A DNA stretch of 64,000 nucleotides from Candidatus Firestoneibacteriota bacterium (GTDB lineage Bacteria > Oederibacteriota > D2-FULL-39-29): the NCBI GenBank assembly GCA_903891415.1, contig CAITEH010000085.1, positions 47,032-111,031 on the forward strand. The letters are read 5' to 3'. Positions 26,261 through 35,479 of the stretch are shown here, one piece after another. The position numbers were made by a program, and so were the translations under genes. Position 1 is the first letter of the stretch. Each line of letters starts with the position of its first letter. Below the pieces are notes generated by a model, which had not been told where the DNA came from, ran no database searches, and worked only from the letters and a program-made list of their open reading frames with translations.

Positions 26261-27718
26261 ATGGGTAAGTACGAAATAGTCATAGGCCTGGAAGTACACG
26301 TACAGTTAAAAACTGAAAGCAAACTTTTCTGCGGTTGTTCCACAAAATTCGGTTCGGAGCCCAACACCCAGACCTGCCCGGTATGTGAGGGCCTGCCCGG
26401 GGTCCTGCCGGTACTGAATAAAAAAGCCGTGGAATTTGCGGTTAGAACAGCCCTGGCCTTGAATTGCAGGGTTAACGAATATGCCAAATTTGACCGGAAA
26501 AATTATTTTTACCCGGACCTGCCGAAAAATTATCAAACCTCACAGAAGGATATGCCTTTCGCGGAACACGGTTTTCTGGAAGTTATGGTGGACGGAAAGA
26601 ATGTTAAGATAGGTATCACCCGGGCGCATCTTGAAGAGGATGCAGGTAAGCTCCTGCATGCGGGTAGTTCCGGGCAAATAGGAGAAGCGGAGGAGAGCCT
26701 GGTGGATCTTAACCGCACCGGTATCCCCCTGCTGGAAATCGTATCTGAACCTGATATACGGTCCTCTGAAGAGGCCTACGAATATCTAAATTCATTAAAG
26801 AGCATATTGCAGTATATCGGGGTTTCTGACTGCGATATGGAAAAAGGCTCGTTAAGATGCGACGCTAATATTTCCCTCCGGCCTTGCGGACAAAAAGAAT
26901 TAAATCCTAAGGTGGAGATAAAGAACCTTAACTCCTTTAAGAATGTCAAGGACGCGCTGGATTATGAAACTGCGCGCCAGACGGAATGCCTTGACACGGG
27001 GGAAAAGACCTATCAGGAGACCAGGCTGTTTACGGCGGAGAAAGGTGTCACAACTCAGATGCGCTCCAAGGAAGAGGCAAATGATTACAGATATTTCCCC
27101 GAACCGGACCTGGTGGTCAACCGTATCACGCCCGCGTATATTGAAGAAGCAAAAAAAGGGCTGGTGGAACTTCCGATAGCCCGGAAAAAAAGATTTGTAA
27201 CACAATACGGCCTGCCGGAATATGATGCCGGGGTACTTACCGCGGCCAAGGCAACCGCGGACTATTTTGAACGCTGTGCGGCGCTCCATGCTAATTTCAA
27301 AGCGCTCAGCAACCTGGTCATGGGTGAACTTCTGGGTTTTTTAAAAGCGGCGGGGAAAGATATCTCGGAAGCGCCGGTTACTCCGGAAAATCTTGTGAAA
27401 CTTGTAAAATTGATAGACAATAATACCATCTCCGGTAAGATAGCCAAGGTGGTTTTTGAGGATATGTTTAAGGAGGGCGCGGATCCGGAAGCGGTTGTGA
27501 AGAAAAAAGGCCTGGTACAGATAACCGATGCAGGTAAACTTGGCGCGCTCGTGGAACTGGTTATTTCCAAAAATCCAAAAAGTGTGGAACAGTACAGGTC
27601 CGGCAAGCAGGAAGTAATGGGCTTTCTTGTAGGGCAGGTAATGAAAGAGTCCCAGGGGAAAGCAAATCCGGGACTGGTAAATAAGATATTAAAAGAGAAA
27701 CTGGGTCCTAGGTCCTAG
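26261..27718 (+). CDS. gatB: Aspartyl/glutamyl-tRNA(Asn/Gln) amidotransferase subunit B
   Basis: Kinase/tRNA-binding subunit of GatCAB, which converts Glu-tRNA(Gln) to Gln-tRNA(Gln) (and Asp to Asn). 485 residues. The cradle domain has IGLEVHVQLKTESKLFCGCS, TCPVCEGLPGVLPVLNKKAV, RKNYFYPDLPKNYQ, THAHLEEDAGK-like TRAHLEEDAGK, LVDLNRTGIPLLEIVSEPDI and DYRYFPEPDL; the YqeY tail ends near 480. The last residues GPRS and the TAG stop are encoded inside a heptamer repeat, so the C-terminus has apparently been set by the repeat. gatA and gatC are not in the window. Shine-Dalgarno: AGGGGGAAAG. Confidence 0.97.
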   Translation: MGKYEIVIGLEVHVQLKTESKLFCGCSTKFGSEPNTQTCPVCEGLPGVLPVLNKKAVEFAVRTALALNCRVNEYAKFDRKNYFYPDLPKNYQTSQKDMPFAEHGFLEVMVDGKNVKIGITRAHLEEDAGKLLHAGSSGQIGEAEESLVDLNRTGIPLLEIVSEPDIRSSEEAYEYLNSLKSILQYIGVSDCDMEKGSLRCDANISLRPCGQKELNPKVEIKNLNSFKNVKDALDYETARQTECLDTGEKTYQETRLFTAEKGVTTQMRSKEEANDYRYFPEPDLVVNRITPAYIEEAKKGLVELPIARKKRFVTQYGLPEYDAGVLTAAKATADYFERCAALHANFKALSNLVMGELLGFLKAAGKDISEAPVTPENLVKLVKLIDNNTISGKIAKVVFEDMFKEGADPEAVVKKKGLVQITDAGKLGALVELVISKNPKSVEQYRSGKQEVMGFLVGQVMKESQGKANPGLVNKILKEKLGPRS

Positions 27719-27780
27719 GTGCTAAAAGATAAAAATATTTTTTCCCAGCACCTAACACCCAGCACCTGTTACTTAGAACC
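27704..27780 (+). repeat. Inverted pair of heptamer arrays at the gatB 3' end
   Basis: Three plus-strand units (GGTCCTA twice, GGTGCTA; 27704-27724) face five units on the minus strand (27780-27746: GGTTCTA, AGTAACA, GGTGCTG, GGTGTTA, GGTGCTG). AGGTGCT and AGCACCT can pair to form a hairpin whose loop is A/T-rich. The gatB stop codon (27716-27718) lies within the first half. Confidence 0.75.
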
Positions 27781-27815
27781 TATAGTTTTTTATATTATGA
27801 TTATAAAGGAGAAAA

Positions 27816-29174
27816 ATGAATCAGCCGGTTAAAGTCGGAGATAAGATCAAGTTAACCATTGACAGTGTTGCCAATAGCGCGGATGCGGTCGGGAAATATG
27901 ACAATTTTATTGTCTTCGTGCCGTTCGCGGTTCCGGGGGATGAGGTAGAGGTAATGATAACTGAAGTAAGAAAAAACTTCTCCCGGGGAAATATTCTAAC
28001 CGTACTCAAGCCGTCCCCCTTCAGGGTGGAGCCTGCCTGCAAAGTATTCGGAGAGTGCGGCGGGTGCCACCGGCAGGCGGTAGATTATACCAAACAGCTG
28101 GAATACAAGCATAAGATAGTGGTCAATGCGTTTAAAAAATTTCCCGGAGTAAAGGTAAATAAAGTTACCGCCGCAAAAGAACCCTATTATTATCGCAATA
28201 AAACCCAGTTCCCGGCTGATATGAAGCAGAAAAAACTCGGGCTTTATGCCTTGAGAAGCCATTTTGTTGTTGATGTCGAAGCCTGCCCGCTGGTCAGCAG
28301 GGAAATTAATAATATTTATGCCGAGATCCGCGCCTATCTGGTGAAGATAAAATACAATGTACCGACCCTGCGGCATGTCGTGATACGTGTTACAGAAACT
28401 TCGGGCGCGGCCGTAGTGATCTTTGTATTGAAAAACGAGGATTTCACTAAAATTCACGAAGTTTCCAGTTTTCTGCGCTATAAATTCCCCAAGCTGTCGG
28501 TCCTGTACAATATTAATCCGGAAGATTCTAACATAATTATGGGTGACAAGCATTTTGTCTACGCGGGGGACGGCCGGCTCGCGGAAAAAATTGATAAGAT
28601 AGAATACGGTTTCTCTGCCATATCTTTCTTTCAGACCAATACTTCCCAGGCAAAAACCATATTCAAGAAGATAAAAGCCTGGGTCAGCGGTTCCTTCGAA
28701 AAAACCGCTCTCGATCTTTTCTGCGGGGTGGGCGCGATCTCTCTTTACATCGCCTCGGAGTTTAAAGAGGTCGTAGGTGTCGAAGAGATGGGCCAGGCGG
28801 TGCTGGATGCCATGCAGAACGCGAAAAACAACGGCATTCTTAATTGTGAGTTCCTGAATGGAAGGTCGGAGACCATGCTGGTGAAACTGATGAAGCAGGG
28901 TTTTAAGCCTTCGACAATAATTCTTGATCCGCCGAGAAAAGGCTGCGAGCAGGAACTCTTAAATCTTATCGCGAAATGCGCTCCGGAAACGGTCATCTAT
29001 CTTTCCTGCGATGTTATGACCCTGGCGCGGGACCTGGAAAACCTTACGGGGCATGGCTACAAAATAGAAGAGGTTGTACCTTATGATATGTTCCCTATGA
29101 CCTACCATATAGAGACCCTGGTCAAATTGACAAAGCGCGCTGAAGCTTTGAAGGTTGAAAAAATAAATGCTTAA
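27816..29174 (+). CDS. rlmD: 23S rRNA (uracil-5-)-methyltransferase RlmD/RumA family
   Basis: SAM-dependent methyltransferase for uracil C5 in rRNA (or tRNA; RumA/TrmA relatives are hard to separate by eye). 452 residues: an N-terminal TRAM RNA-binding domain (about 1-60), Cys residues of a [4Fe-4S] site in CKVFGECGGCHRQAVDY, a central RNA domain, FFQTNTSQA, SAM motif LDLFCGVGAISLYIA, DPPRKGCEQELL, and the catalytic Cys in YLSCDVMTLARDL. Shine-Dalgarno AAAGGAG. It overlaps the next gene by 8 nt. Confidence 0.9.
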   Translation: MNQPVKVGDKIKLTIDSVANSADAVGKYDNFIVFVPFAVPGDEVEVMITEVRKNFSRGNILTVLKPSPFRVEPACKVFGECGGCHRQAVDYTKQLEYKHKIVVNAFKKFPGVKVNKVTAAKEPYYYRNKTQFPADMKQKKLGLYALRSHFVVDVEACPLVSREINNIYAEIRAYLVKIKYNVPTLRHVVIRVTETSGAAVVIFVLKNEDFTKIHEVSSFLRYKFPKLSVLYNINPEDSNIIMGDKHFVYAGDGRLAEKIDKIEYGFSAISFFQTNTSQAKTIFKKIKAWVSGSFEKTALDLFCGVGAISLYIASEFKEVVGVEEMGQAVLDAMQNAKNNGILNCEFLNGRSETMLVKLMKQGFKPSTIILDPPRKGCEQELLNLIAKCAPETVIYLSCDVMTLARDLENLTGHGYKIEEVVPYDMFPMTYHIETLVKLTKRAEALKVEKINA

Positions 29175-29928
29175 GCTTGCCGTGGAGGCCGCGAAAAAAG
29201 CGGCTTGCCTGCATAAAAAGTTTTACCGCAATGCCGGGACGGTCAGGCATAAGGGTACTTCCAATAACCTGGTGACCAAGGTTGACCTTGCGGCAGAGCG
29301 GATAATAAAAGAAACCCTCCACAGGGCCTATCCTTCGCACGGCTTTATCTGCGAGGAAAATGGCACCGAGAACGCGGATAATGAATTCCGCTGGATCATC
29401 GATCCTCTGGACGGTACGGTGAATTACGCTCACGGTTTCCCTCTGTTTTGCGTTTCCATTGCCTTACAGAAGCAGGGTGTTACCCGGCTGGGCGTGGTTT
29501 ACGCTTCAGTCCTGGAAGAATTGTTCACCGTTGAATTGGGAAAAGGTGCCCGGCTGAACGGAGAAAAGGCCCGTGTTTCGGGAACGAAAAAATTGGAAAA
29601 TGCCCTGCTGGCTACCGGCTTTCCCTATTCTCTGAAACAGAGGCCCGGGGACAATTTCAGGCATTTTAATAAATTTTGTATGAGTTCGCAGGCGGTCCGC
29701 AGGGCCGGGTCCGCGGCGCTTGATCTTTGCTATGTGGGCTGCGGTATCCTGGACGGATTTTTTGAGCAGGAACTGTATGCCTGGGATACGGCCGCGGGGG
29801 TTCTTTTTGTGGAGGAAGCTAAAGGCAGGGTAACTGACTATGGCGGGAAAAAATATAACGTTTTTCAAAAAACAATAGCCGCCAGTAACGGCTTGATACA
29901 CGGGGAAATGCTTAAGGTGCTGCAATAA
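29167..29928 (+). CDS. Inositol monophosphatase family protein
   Basis: Mg2+-dependent phosphatase of the IMPase/SuhB/CysQ superfamily. 253 residues with metal-site motifs EENGTENADNEFRWIIDPLD (Glu and the DPLDGT block), GTVNYAHGFP and the second motif YAWDTAAGVLFVEEAKGRVT. RRAGSAALDLCYVGCGILDG is typical of SuhB-type members. Substrates could be inositol-1-phosphate, fructose-1,6-bisphosphate or a nucleotide phosphate; sequence alone does not decide. Overlaps rlmD by 8 nt. Confidence 0.9.
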   Translation: MLKLAVEAAKKAACLHKKFYRNAGTVRHKGTSNNLVTKVDLAAERIIKETLHRAYPSHGFICEENGTENADNEFRWIIDPLDGTVNYAHGFPLFCVSIALQKQGVTRLGVVYASVLEELFTVELGKGARLNGEKARVSGTKKLENALLATGFPYSLKQRPGDNFRHFNKFCMSSQAVRRAGSAALDLCYVGCGILDGFFEQELYAWDTAAGVLFVEEAKGRVTDYGGKKYNVFQKTIAASNGLIHGEMLKVLQ

Positions 29929-29949
29929 ACAGGCTTGCAGAGGAGCGTA

Positions 29950-30456
29950 ATGTCCGACGGGGAGCTTTTAATAAATAAAAGGAAGATGCCCAGGTGGAAA
30001 TGCTCTATCAACGTCAAATTTAAGGTTGTAAAGGAAGATAAATTCGGCGTCCTAAAGAATATTTTTGTGAAAACCCGCGAGGCCGAAAGCCGTGACATCA
30101 GCGCGGCCGGTTCACTCTTGCTTACAAAAGAACCGCTGCAGGTGGGTGACCGCCTGGCTTTTAGCATCTTTCTGCCCGCTACGGACAGCAATATTAAAGC
30201 TCTGGGGGAAGTTGTCAGGGTCTTCGAGAAAACAGACGCCGGCGAAAAAAAGTACTTTATAGGCGTAAAATATATTGATATAATAACCGAAAGTGATGAC
30301 GTTCTGGAAGAGATACTTGTCCAGAAACTTAGAGCCGGGGCCAAAACTAATTTATCCAAGGAAGAGGCCCTGAAACAAGCCCGCTACGAGTATTTTATGC
30401 GCTTGATAAACGAAGAAACTTTTTATATCAATTCTGAGCTAAAAAAACACAAATAA
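29950..30456 (+). CDS. PilZ-domain protein
   Basis: 168 residues from the ATG at 29950, which follows AGAGGAG. A single PilZ domain is visible: the N-terminal switch KRKMPRWKC, close to the RxxxR type, and the second motif RDISAAGSLL (D/NxSxxG), which together bind cyclic di-GMP in the family. The C-terminus is a helical tail (EEALKQARYEYFMRLINEET). A c-di-GMP role is inference; in several lineages PilZ domains have lost ligand binding. No cyclase or phosphodiesterase is in the window. Confidence 0.85.
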   Translation: MSDGELLINKRKMPRWKCSINVKFKVVKEDKFGVLKNIFVKTREAESRDISAAGSLLLTKEPLQVGDRLAFSIFLPATDSNIKALGEVVRVFEKTDAGEKKYFIGVKYIDIITESDDVLEEILVQKLRAGAKTNLSKEEALKQARYEYFMRLINEETFYINSELKKHK

Positions 30457-30480
30457 TATTTTAAGAGGGGGAGCCGGCCT

Positions 30481-31671
30481 GTGAACTTTAAACTGCAAAA
30501 GTTCTCCATGATCCTTATCGGCATTATCGGCGTTTTTTCCGGAGTGATAATCGTTCTGGCCATAAATATCGCCGTTTTTAACAGGATGGGCAAAGGGAAT
30601 GATAAGCTTGCTCCGGCAAAGGAAGCTATAATGCTCCAGGATTCATTTATTGCCGTTGCCGATCTGGTAAGCCCCGCGGTCGTCAATATAAGCACCGAAC
30701 AGATATTGAAATACCGGTATTACGGCTATGATTATGATGATTTTTTTAACCGGTTTTTTAATTCTCCCTTCAGCCAGCCCAAAGAAAAATACTTTAAGAG
30801 GCAGGGGCTCGGGACAGGAATTATAGTTTCCGGCGACGGTTATATACTTACTAATTATCATGTGGTCTCGGATGTTACCAAAATAAAAGCGGTTTTCGCG
30901 GATAAAAGCGAGTATGAAGGAAAGCTTGCAGGCGTGGATAAGGCGCATGACCTTGCGCTTGTAAAAATAGAGCCCAAAGGCAGGCTTGCGAAGGTAATTC
31001 TCGGAAATTCAGAAAAGGTCCGGGTCGGGGAATGGGCTATTGCCATAGGTAATCCGTTTGGCTACGACCATACGGTTACAGCCGGCATTGTAAGCGCTAA
31101 AGGGCGTTTGTACCAGAGCGCGGACGGTTCTCAAATGCCTGATCTTATTCAGACCGATGCGGCAATAAATCCAGGTAACTCCGGCGGGCCCCTGGTAAAT
31201 ATTTCCGGAGAAGTAATAGGCATAAACACCTTTATAGTTTCCACTTCGGGCTCCTATTCCGGTATCGGTTTTGCCGTTCCGATAAATGATGCCGGCGCCA
31301 TTTTAAAGGAAATATCCGGTTCGGGAAAAGAAGCCCGGAATAAAAAAAACACAGAACCCGCCTCCGGGAATACCGGCAGGGATTTTGACCGCCTCGGGCT
31401 TAAAATAAGCACGCTTAATGAGGAAAGAATACACAAATACGGAGTTTCCATGAGATCCGGGGTGGTTATCTCCGGAGTAAAAGCCGGAAGTTCCGCGGAT
31501 ACCGCCGGGCTGCTGGAAGGCGATGTGCTCCTGGAAATTGACAAAAAGCCGGTACGGGTACTGGAGGATTATTATTCAGCCGTTAAGAATTCCAGCCTGC
31601 ATGAAGGGATACTTTTTGTAATAAACAGGCAGGGCGCGGCGTATTATGTTGTAATAAATAGGCCGGAATAG
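30481..31671 (+). CDS. HtrA/DegP-like serine protease with one PDZ domain
   Basis: Periplasmic protease/chaperone for misfolded envelope proteins. 396 residues from a GTG start after AAGAGGGGGAG. It has an N-terminal membrane anchor or signal (IGIIGVFSGVIIVLAINIAV), a linker with several Tyr/Asp, and a trypsin-like domain with the triad His (LTNYHVVSD), Asp (KAHDLALVKIE) and Ser (NPGNSGGPLVN). One PDZ domain lies at the end (GVVISGVKAGSSADTAGLLE, GDVLLEIDKKPV). The single PDZ fits DegS/HhoA-like members rather than two-PDZ DegP. The stop codon shares one base with the next GTG. Confidence 0.93.
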   Translation: MNFKLQKFSMILIGIIGVFSGVIIVLAINIAVFNRMGKGNDKLAPAKEAIMLQDSFIAVADLVSPAVVNISTEQILKYRYYGYDYDDFFNRFFNSPFSQPKEKYFKRQGLGTGIIVSGDGYILTNYHVVSDVTKIKAVFADKSEYEGKLAGVDKAHDLALVKIEPKGRLAKVILGNSEKVRVGEWAIAIGNPFGYDHTVTAGIVSAKGRLYQSADGSQMPDLIQTDAAINPGNSGGPLVNISGEVIGINTFIVSTSGSYSGIGFAVPINDAGAILKEISGSGKEARNKKNTEPASGNTGRDFDRLGLKISTLNEERIHKYGVSMRSGVVISGVKAGSSADTAGLLEGDVLLEIDKKPVRVLEDYYSAVKNSSLHEGILFVINRQGAAYYVVINRPE

Positions 31672-32408
31672 TGGGCAGTTTAAAAGCCGCGGGGATCTTT
31701 CTGGCCGCGCTGATATTTGTTCCGGGCTGTGCTGGCAGCAATAGGCGGCCTGAGCCGGATAAAAAGCTCAGAGTGCTGGCTGTTATGCCCTTTGAAAATC
31801 TCAGCAATGACGCTTCCGGAGCGGAAATTACCAGAAAAAAAATATATGACGCGCTGGTAAATGATAAGTATGAAGTAATGGAACTGGAAAAGACCGATGC
31901 AATATTGCGCGGGCTGGGTGTGACCGACGGCGGGCAGTTAAAGCGCGTAGAACTTTCAAAACTTGCCGCCGGGCTGGGAACCGGCACCTTAATAACAGGA
32001 GAGGTGCAGGAATACTTTCAAGGCGCTTCTTTGGAAGTTATTCCGTTCGGCTTCTGCTTTAAAAGACAGGTGAAACTTAAAATTACTGTAAGAGACGCCC
32101 TGACCGGCAAAATACTTTTTGAAAGACAAAAAGAGCTCGTAACCAGGGAACCGCTTGATCAGCAGGAAGAGAAAAGGAAACAAAATGAGAAAAACAAAAG
32201 AGAGCTGGAAAAGGAAAAGCGAAACGGCGGGAAAGCCGGTGAAAATGACACTGCTGCCGGGGAAAAAGAACCCACTTTTCTTGAAAACCTTTTCGGGGGC
32301 ATTTTGAGGAACGCAATTTCAGATACAATATATTCCGGAGCGGAGCTCATGGCTTACAATATAGCGCAAGAACTCGTGCGTGAAATGCCTTATTTTTATG
32401 AAGAATAG
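31671..32408 (+). CDS. GNA1162/DUF799-like lipoprotein
   Basis: 245 residues, GTG start sharing one base with the htrA stop. A lipoprotein signal (LKAAGIFLAALIFVPGC, lipobox VPGC) precedes a domain beginning LRVLAVMPFENLSNDAS. The ordering (AVMPF, YEVMELEKTDAIL, LGTGTLITGEVQEY, a charged insert of about 40 Lys/Glu-rich residues at ~165-205, and the end FGGILRNAISDTIYSGAEL) resembles GNA1162/DUF799 lipoproteins. In proteobacteria that family is often encoded beside a CsgG-like gene, as here. The role is unknown, presumably at the outer membrane. Confidence 0.65.
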   Translation: MGSLKAAGIFLAALIFVPGCAGSNRRPEPDKKLRVLAVMPFENLSNDASGAEITRKKIYDALVNDKYEVMELEKTDAILRGLGVTDGGQLKRVELSKLAAGLGTGTLITGEVQEYFQGASLEVIPFGFCFKRQVKLKITVRDALTGKILFERQKELVTREPLDQQEEKRKQNEKNKRELEKEKRNGGKAGENDTAAGEKEPTFLENLFGGILRNAISDTIYSGAELMAYNIAQELVREMPYFYEE

Positions 32409-32471
32409 CGCAAGGTGACCCGTGGAATTTTGAGCTATGCGGGCAAGATCTTTTTAGGTGACCGGAGAAAA

Positions 32472-33401
32472 ATGAAAAAAATTCTTATCTTTATTTTAAC
32501 TGCGGTATTTTTTAGCGGCTGCGGCGTCTCTTCACGCGTTACAAAAGAAGACACGCTTTCCGTGCAGCCGGGGCGGCCGGCCGAGGGCGTGTATAAGGGA
32601 GTCAGGAGAAGAGTTGCCGTGGCGGAATTTTCCAACAAAACCGCTTACGGCCAGCGGCTGGGTACCGCGGCATCCGACATACTTGTTACGGAACTTAACA
32701 AGACAGGGAATTTTATTTTAATAGAACGGGAGAGGCTTGATAAAGTGATCCAGGAGCAAAAGCTTTCTCTGGCCGGAATTATTGACAACCGGACGGCGGC
32801 AAGTGTCGGAAATCTTCTCGGAGCAGGGGCCATAGTGACCGGCAGTATTACCGATTTTGGAGTTAAAACCGAATCCGGAGGCATGCTGATAACTCAGGGT
32901 AAAAAACAAACCTCCTCCTGTACCGTGGATGTAAGAGTGGTGGATGTGGCGACCGGGAGGATAATTTTTGCGGAGTCCGGCAAAGGGACTGCGGAAAGAT
33001 CAAGCGGGACTTTTTTAGGAATGGGTTCAAAGAGCGGTTATGACGAAACACTTGAGGGAGCTTCCCTCCGGGCGGCAATAGTCAAACTCACGGAAAATAT
33101 AGCAGAGCAGATCAATTCTTCATGTATCTGGGCCTGTAATATCGCGGAGATAACGCAGGAGAGGATATATATAGACGCGGGAAAAGCTTCCGGGCTTGAA
33201 CAGGGAACAGTGCTTGATGTTTTTCTGCCCGGGAAGGAAATAGTAAGCCCGTCTACCGGGCTGGTGCTGGGGCGTGAACAAAAAAAGACAGGCCGGGTTA
33301 AAGTACTGGAAATGTTCGGTGAAGATGCCGCGATAGTTAAGCTCATAGAAGGCAATGCCGAAAAAGGAGATATCTGTAAAATAAATGAAGAAAAAAAATG
33401 A
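32472..33401 (+). CDS. CsgG-family lipoprotein
   Basis: 309 residues from the ATG at 32472, after GGAG. The lipoprotein signal is MKKILIFILTAVFFSGC. The CsgG-like domain has RRVAVAEFSNKTAYGQRLGT, ASDILVTELNKTGNFILIER, LVKEQ-like VIQEQKLSL, LGAGAIVTGSITDFG and RVVDVATGRIIFAESGKG. A ~100-residue C-terminal segment (ITQERIYIDAGKASGLEQGT ... TGRVKVLEMFGEDAAIVKLI) looks like a FlgT-C/OB-type domain. CsgG proper exports curli subunits, but curli genes are absent; members like this may be structural or regulatory outer-membrane lipoproteins. Overlaps ftsK by 17 nt. Confidence 0.82.
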   Translation: MKKILIFILTAVFFSGCGVSSRVTKEDTLSVQPGRPAEGVYKGVRRRVAVAEFSNKTAYGQRLGTAASDILVTELNKTGNFILIERERLDKVIQEQKLSLAGIIDNRTAASVGNLLGAGAIVTGSITDFGVKTESGGMLITQGKKQTSSCTVDVRVVDVATGRIIFAESGKGTAERSSGTFLGMGSKSGYDETLEGASLRAAIVKLTENIAEQINSSCIWACNIAEITQERIYIDAGKASGLEQGTVLDVFLPGKEIVSPSTGLVLGREQKKTGRVKVLEMFGEDAAIVKLIEGNAEKGDICKINEEKK

Positions 33402-35478
33402 ACTTATAGGCATAGCCTGGTTTGCCGCGGGGGTCTTACTGCTGGCATCACTTTTTACGGGACTTTTCGCAGGCCAGGGCATGGGTTTGCTGGGCGGATA
33501 CATAAAAACGGCCTTCTTTTATGTCTTTGGCTTTGGCTCTTTTCTTTTACCGGTTATTTTTGGCTTTGTCGGCTACTATAGTTTTCAGAATGCTGAGCCG
33601 AAGAAGCCGGTTCACAAAATAGCCGGGGCTTTACTTTTCCTGGCCGCTACCTGCGTGAGCTTCTATCTAACAGGCCTTTATGAGAGCAATGAGAACATGC
33701 TTGGAAATATTTTGGGGAGAGTTCTTATTAAACTGTTAGATAATATCGGGGCCTGGTTTGTCTGTCTCCTGTTATTTATTTTTGCGCTCTATTTTCTTGA
33801 GCTTGAACACCTGCCCAAAAATTTACTTGAAATATTACTGCTAAAGTATAAAAAATGGCAGGCCGTCCGGAGGGAAAAAAAGGAACAAAAAACAGCCGGG
33901 GCAACACCTTTCAGGCAGGCAATTGAAAAAGAAAGGCCGAAAATAGAACCTATAAGGATAGATGCCACAAAAACTTCCGCGCAGTCCCAGGCCAGGCCCA
34001 AACCCGCGGAAAAAAAGCCGGAAAAACCTGCTAAACCTGTTCAGGCGGACACGGAAGCAGCAGGAACAAAACAATATACCCTGCCTTCCTTCTCTCTGCT
34101 TGCGGACTACGAGTCCTCCATAAAAATGAACAAAGAGGATTTCCGCGAGAAAGAAGATATCATTAAACAGACACTTTTAAACTTTGGAATCGAGGTCGAA
34201 CCCACGCGCGCGATCATGGGCCCGGTCATTACCCGCTATGAAGTTACGGTTGCGGCCGGGCAGAAAGTGAACAGGATAGTTGCGCTTTCAAATGATCTGG
34301 CGATGGCTCTGCGGGCCACGCATATCAGGATAATCGCGCCGATACCGGGTACCAACGCTGTCGGTATCGAGATCCCGAATAAAAAATCAAATACCGTGAG
34401 CCTAAAAAGCATAATTGATTCGAATGAATTTAATAATCCCGCCTTCCGCCTGCCCATCTCTATCGGCAAGACCGTGGACGGCGAGAATATGGTCGCGGAC
34501 CTTGCGGATATGCCGCATTTGCTGGTTGCGGGCGCGACCGGCGCGGGGAAGAGCGTATGCCTGAATTCCATAATTGTATCCCTGCTTTATAAATTTAAAC
34601 CCGATGAATTGAAAATTCTCTTAATAGACCCGAAAAGAGTGGAATTCACTCTTTATAACGAAATGCCCCATCTCTACACTCCGGTGATAACGGATGTGCG
34701 CAAGGCCTCGGAAGCGCTCAAACATCTGGTCAGGGACATGACTGACAGGTATGATAAACTTTCAAAAGCGCACGCGCGGGACATAGTTTCCTATAACAAA
34801 AAGGCGGAGGTTAAACTTCCTTATGTCGTGGTAATTATTGACGAGCTTGCGGATATGATGCTGCTGGCAGCCAGAGAAATTGAGGACGTTATTACCCGTT
34901 TGGCCCAGCTGGCCCGCGGTGTCGGAATTCATCTGGTTTTCGCGACCCAGAGGCCGTCCGTGGATGTCATAACCGGTGTAATAAAAGCCAATTTTCCTTC
35001 GCGCATAGCGTTGCAGGTTTTCTCCAAGGTTGACTCCCGGGTTATTCTTGATACCGGAGGGGCGGAAGACCTGCTTGGTAAAGGAGATATGCTTTTCTCC
35101 CTGGCAAGCTTTCCCAGGCCGGTACGCTGCCAGTGTTCTTTCATCTCAACAGCCGAGATTAAGAATTTAATGGACTTCTGGACCGCGCAAGGCGAACCGA
35201 CTCTTGTTAATATTGAGGTGAAAAGCGAGAGCGGGGTGCAGGAGGGGGACGGGGAGGATAACGAACTTTTTATGAACGCGCTGGTTTTTGTAAAGGAAAG
35301 AAAACGCGCTTCCGTGCAGCTGCTGCAGGGGGCTTTTCATATCAGCGGCGGCCGGGCCACCAATCTTATTTCTTTAATGGAATCGAAGGGTTTGATAGGC
35401 CCGGGGATCGGCAATAAACCCAGAGATATTAATTATGATAAGATAGAAGAGCTCTTGAAGAAATTCAAGAAGGCGTAG
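33385..35478 (+). CDS. ftsK: DNA translocase FtsK/SpoIIIE
   Basis: Septal ATP-driven DNA pump that clears chromosomes at division and aids dimer resolution. 697 residues. Four N-terminal TM helices (about 5-150), a Pro/Lys-rich linker (about 165-225), the alpha domain, then the RecA-like motor with Walker A GATGAGKSV, KILLIDPKRVEF, Walker B VVVIIDELADMM and ATQRPSVDVITG. The C-terminal gamma winged helix (KRASVQLLQGAFHISGGRAT to the end) is present, which recognises KOPS-type guide sequences. The ATG lies inside the csgG-like gene. Confidence 0.97.
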   Translation: MKKKNELIGIAWFAAGVLLLASLFTGLFAGQGMGLLGGYIKTAFFYVFGFGSFLLPVIFGFVGYYSFQNAEPKKPVHKIAGALLFLAATCVSFYLTGLYESNENMLGNILGRVLIKLLDNIGAWFVCLLLFIFALYFLELEHLPKNLLEILLLKYKKWQAVRREKKEQKTAGATPFRQAIEKERPKIEPIRIDATKTSAQSQARPKPAEKKPEKPAKPVQADTEAAGTKQYTLPSFSLLADYESSIKMNKEDFREKEDIIKQTLLNFGIEVEPTRAIMGPVITRYEVTVAAGQKVNRIVALSNDLAMALRATHIRIIAPIPGTNAVGIEIPNKKSNTVSLKSIIDSNEFNNPAFRLPISIGKTVDGENMVADLADMPHLLVAGATGAGKSVCLNSIIVSLLYKFKPDELKILLIDPKRVEFTLYNEMPHLYTPVITDVRKASEALKHLVRDMTDRYDKLSKAHARDIVSYNKKAEVKLPYVVVIIDELADMMLLAAREIEDVITRLAQLARGVGIHLVFATQRPSVDVITGVIKANFPSRIALQVFSKVDSRVILDTGGAEDLLGKGDMLFSLASFPRPVRCQCSFISTAEIKNLMDFWTAQGEPTLVNIEVKSESGVQEGDGEDNELFMNALVFVKERKRASVQLLQGAFHISGGRATNLISLMESKGLIGPGIGNKPRDINYDKIEELLKKFKKA

Positions 35479-35479
35479 C

